The notes beneath the pieces are model-generated. The model ran no database searches and was not told the origin of the DNA. It saw nothing but the letters and a program-made list of their open reading frames with translations. Of a stretch of DNA of 14,214 nt, positions 12,803 through 14,214 are shown piece by piece. The first letter of the stretch is position 1; each line of letters opens with the position of its first letter. The position numbers were made by a program, and so were the translations under genes. The stretch lies in assembly GCA_045652405.1 (NCBI GenBank), contig JAZRUF010000077.1, forward strand, positions 1-14,214, read 5' to 3'. Origin of the DNA: JAZRUF01 sp045652405 (GTDB lineage: Bacteria > Bacillota > Clostridia > Oscillospirales > JAAYXM01).

Positions 12803-12810
12803 GCTTGTTA
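12791..12810 (-). terminator. Weak candidate terminator of spoVG
   Basis: On the minus strand AACA-AGCT-TGTT runs into eight T about 20-40 bases after the spoVG stop. The stem is only 4 bp with a 4-base loop, so termination is uncertain and readthrough into the glycosyltransferase gene is possible. Confidence 0.25.
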
Positions 12811-12830
12811 AAGAAAAGTTAACCGTTTTT

Positions 12831-13097
12831 TCACTCTTTGCCGCTAACTTCATTTAAGTATGCTTCGGTTACTTCTCGTTCCAAGTGTTCCCGCAGAACT
12901 CTACTTGTCGGGTGCGCTATGTCACAGAAACCACCGTCATACATTTTGCGCGACGGCATTGCAAGGAAAAACTTGTCCTGACCTTGAATTATCTTTATAT
13001 CGTGTATTACTAGCTCGTCGTCAAAAGTAACGGAAACAACCGCTCTCATTTTACCTTCATTTACTATTTTTCGGATTTTAATATCAGTGATTTGCAT
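12831..13097 (-). CDS. spoVG: Septation regulator SpoVG
   Basis: This 88-aa protein matches the SpoVG family in length and sequence: MQITDIKIRKI at the start, GKMRAVVSVTFDDELVIHDI, FFLAMPSRK, and GGFCDIAHPTSRVLREHLER. SpoVG is a small conserved nucleic-acid-binding regulator, named for a stage V sporulation defect and affecting asymmetric division, cell envelope and virulence genes in different Firmicutes. The C-terminal helix, where DNA/RNA specificity is thought to lie, is basic and acidic mixed (LREHLEREVTEAYLNE). GGAG lies 7-10 bases before the ATG. It is divergent from murC across 178 bp and is followed on the same strand by the lipid glycosyltransferase. I could not identify the sigma-H promoter known for B. 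subtilis spoVG. Confidence 0.96.
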   Translation of the reverse strand: MQITDIKIRKIVNEGKMRAVVSVTFDDELVIHDIKIIQGQDKFFLAMPSRKMYDGGFCDIAHPTSRVLREHLEREVTEAYLNEVSGKE

Positions 13098-13190
13098 AAT
13101 TCATCTCCGCTTTCGATTTATGTTGAAAAATGAGTTGAAAACGTATATAATATATAAAATAGGATGATAGGATTTCTTGGGGGATAGTTG

Positions 13191-13219
13191 TTTATATTTT
13201 TCTCCCGGTGTCATATAAT
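13191..13219 (+). promoter_or_regulatory. Putative sigma-A promoter of murC
   Basis: TTTATA (13191-13196), a 17-bp spacer and TATAAT (13214-13219) lie in the spoVG-murC divergent region, with a leader of about 50 bases. Confidence 0.5.
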
Positions 13220-13275
13220 AATACATGGAAAATAATATTAGTGATTGTCGGCTTTTTGCCGAGTTGGAGGGCAAT

Positions 13276-14214
13276 ATGAAAAGCTCAAACAAATCTCTTT
13301 TTTCGGATAATGGTAAAATTGTTCATTTAGTAGGTATAGGCGGAGTATCCATGAGTGCCCTGGCAGAGGTTCTTGACCATCGCGGTTTTGTTGTGCGCGG
13401 TTCAGACATGCAGGAGAGTGACAATATAGCTCGGCTGAGAAAGCTTGGGATTAAAGTAAATATCGGACATGATGCGGATAATATCGGGAATGCGGATATT
13501 GTTATCAGGACATCCGCCATACATGACGATAATCCGGAAATAATTCGTGCACGTGAGCTTAATCTCGAGATTCTTGAACGCGCCGAGGCATGGGGCTCTC
13601 TTATGGAGGAGTATAAGGACGTGGTTTGCGTTTCGGGAACTCACGGCAAAACTACTACGACTTCCATGATAACGCATATCGCTCTTGAAGCTCGCCTTGA
13701 CCCGCAGGTTATGGTAGGGGCATATCTTCCGATTATAAACGGCGGTGTCCGTGTTTCAAGCGGTAATTTGTTTATTGCAGAGGCATGTGAGTACTGCAAT
13801 TCATTTTTGAATTTCAATCCTACTGTTGCAGTTATAGGAAATGTTGAAGAGGACCATTTGGATTTCTTTAAGGATATTGATGATATTGTTTCATCCTTCC
13901 GCGCGTTTGCGGGAAAAGTTCCGCAGAGTGGAGCGGTGGTGGTGAATTTCGATGATGAGAACGCCATGCGTGCAGTCAAAGATATTGGGCGCACCGTTGT
14001 CACCTTTGGCATGTCCGAGGGTGCAGATGTAAAGGCTCGAAATATTTCGTATGCAGCAAATCACGCTGAGTTTACGCTAGTGTATAAAAATGAGGAGCTT
14101 TGTAAAATATCACTTTCCGTTTGTGGGCAGCACAATGTTTACAATGCGCTTGCCGCAGCATCTGCAGCACTCTGGCTGGGTATATCTCCTAAGTGTATAG
14201 CTGCGGGTCTTTCA
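13276..14214 (+). CDS. murC: UDP-N-acetylmuramate--L-alanine ligase MurC, N-terminal part
   Basis: The first 313 codons are present; the rest runs off the right edge (family length about 450-470 aa). MurC joins L-alanine to UDP-MurNAc with ATP, the first amino-acid addition of peptidoglycan stem synthesis, in the cytoplasm. The N-terminal UDP-binding Rossmann domain shows VHLVGIGGVSMSALAEVL (15-32) and GSDMQESD. The ATP P-loop is SGTHGKTTT at 120-128. The central domain has EACEYCNSFLNF and GNVEEDHLD, followed by CGQHNVYNALAA near the window end, all typical of MurC. GGAGGG at 13266-13271 precedes the ATG with short spacing (4 bases). The gene is divergent from spoVG. No frameshift is seen in the part present. 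Confidence 0.95.
   Translation, partial: MKSSNKSLFSDNGKIVHLVGIGGVSMSALAEVLDHRGFVVRGSDMQESDNIARLRKLGIKVNIGHDADNIGNADIVIRTSAIHDDNPEIIRARELNLEILERAEAWGSLMEEYKDVVCVSGTHGKTTTTSMITHIALEARLDPQVMVGAYLPIINGGVRVSSGNLFIAEACEYCNSFLNFNPTVAVIGNVEEDHLDFFKDIDDIVSSFRAFAGKVPQSGAVVVNFDDENAMRAVKDIGRTVVTFGMSEGADVKARNISYAANHAEFTLVYKNEELCKISLSVCGQHNVYNALAAASAALWLGISPKCIAAGLS

Noticed and set aside
13098..13190. Sigma-H promoter of spoVG
   Set aside because: A partial AAGAAAT -35-like word exists on the minus strand but there is no GAAT at the needed distance; only generic AT-rich -10-like words are present.
1..14214. CRISPR arrays, insertion sequences, prophage genes, tRNA or rRNA
   Set aside because: No regularly spaced repeats, transposase or integrase motifs, terminal inverted repeats, or RNA-gene signatures were seen on either strand.

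Overview
The window looks like chromosomal DNA from an endospore-forming, Gram-positive anaerobe of the Clostridia (Firmicutes), probably Oscillospiraceae/Ruminococcaceae-like. The evidence is moderate GC, strong AGGAGG-type ribosome binding sites, and four sporulation-linked genes (spoVM, a SipL-like DUF3794/LysM gene, ytvI, spoVG) among ordinary housekeeping genes. I see no CRISPR array, insertion sequence, prophage, tRNA or rRNA. The taxon below class level is inference.

Layout. (1) 1-3540, plus strand: the end of a histidine operon (hisF tail, hisI, hisE), a tightly coupled RlmA-type 23S rRNA methyltransferase, then an M3 oligoendopeptidase F, closed by a hairpin. (2) 3507-5503, a sporulation island. 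The roughly 400 bp that look empty between pepF and the next long gene hold two very small minus-strand genes: a 49-codon membrane protein with a TTG start, and spoVM (28 codons). They diverge from a 512-aa DUF3794 + LysM protein resembling SipL. SpoVM and SipL are both known partners of the coat ATPase SpoIVA. (3) 5504-8107: pncB (NAD salvage), convergent with a YtvI-type membrane protein. (4) 8231-11357: an aspartate-family amino-acid operon of an HTH/ACT protein (PheB/UPF0735 type), homoserine dehydrogenase and aspartate kinase. Inside lysC is a strong in-frame Shine-Dalgarno plus ATG that probably gives a separate beta subunit. (5) 11358-11572: a gene-poor stretch holding a decayed C-terminal fragment of an SGNH/GDSL-type hydrolase. 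(6) 11573-13097, minus strand: a processive diacylglycerol glycosyltransferase (UgtP/MGDG-synthase family) downstream of spoVG. (7) 13276-14214, plus strand: murC, truncated by the window edge and divergent from spoVG.

How the genes work together. The his genes make AICAR/IGP pathway intermediates. lysC and hom feed lysine, threonine, methionine and diaminopimelate. MurC and the lipid glycosyltransferase serve the envelope. SpoVM, SipL, YtvI and SpoVG serve sporulation, the first two at the forespore surface. The most notable items are the hidden spoVM/TTG-start pair opposite sipL and the internal lysC start. I found no wholly new system; most of the window is conserved clostridial core genome.
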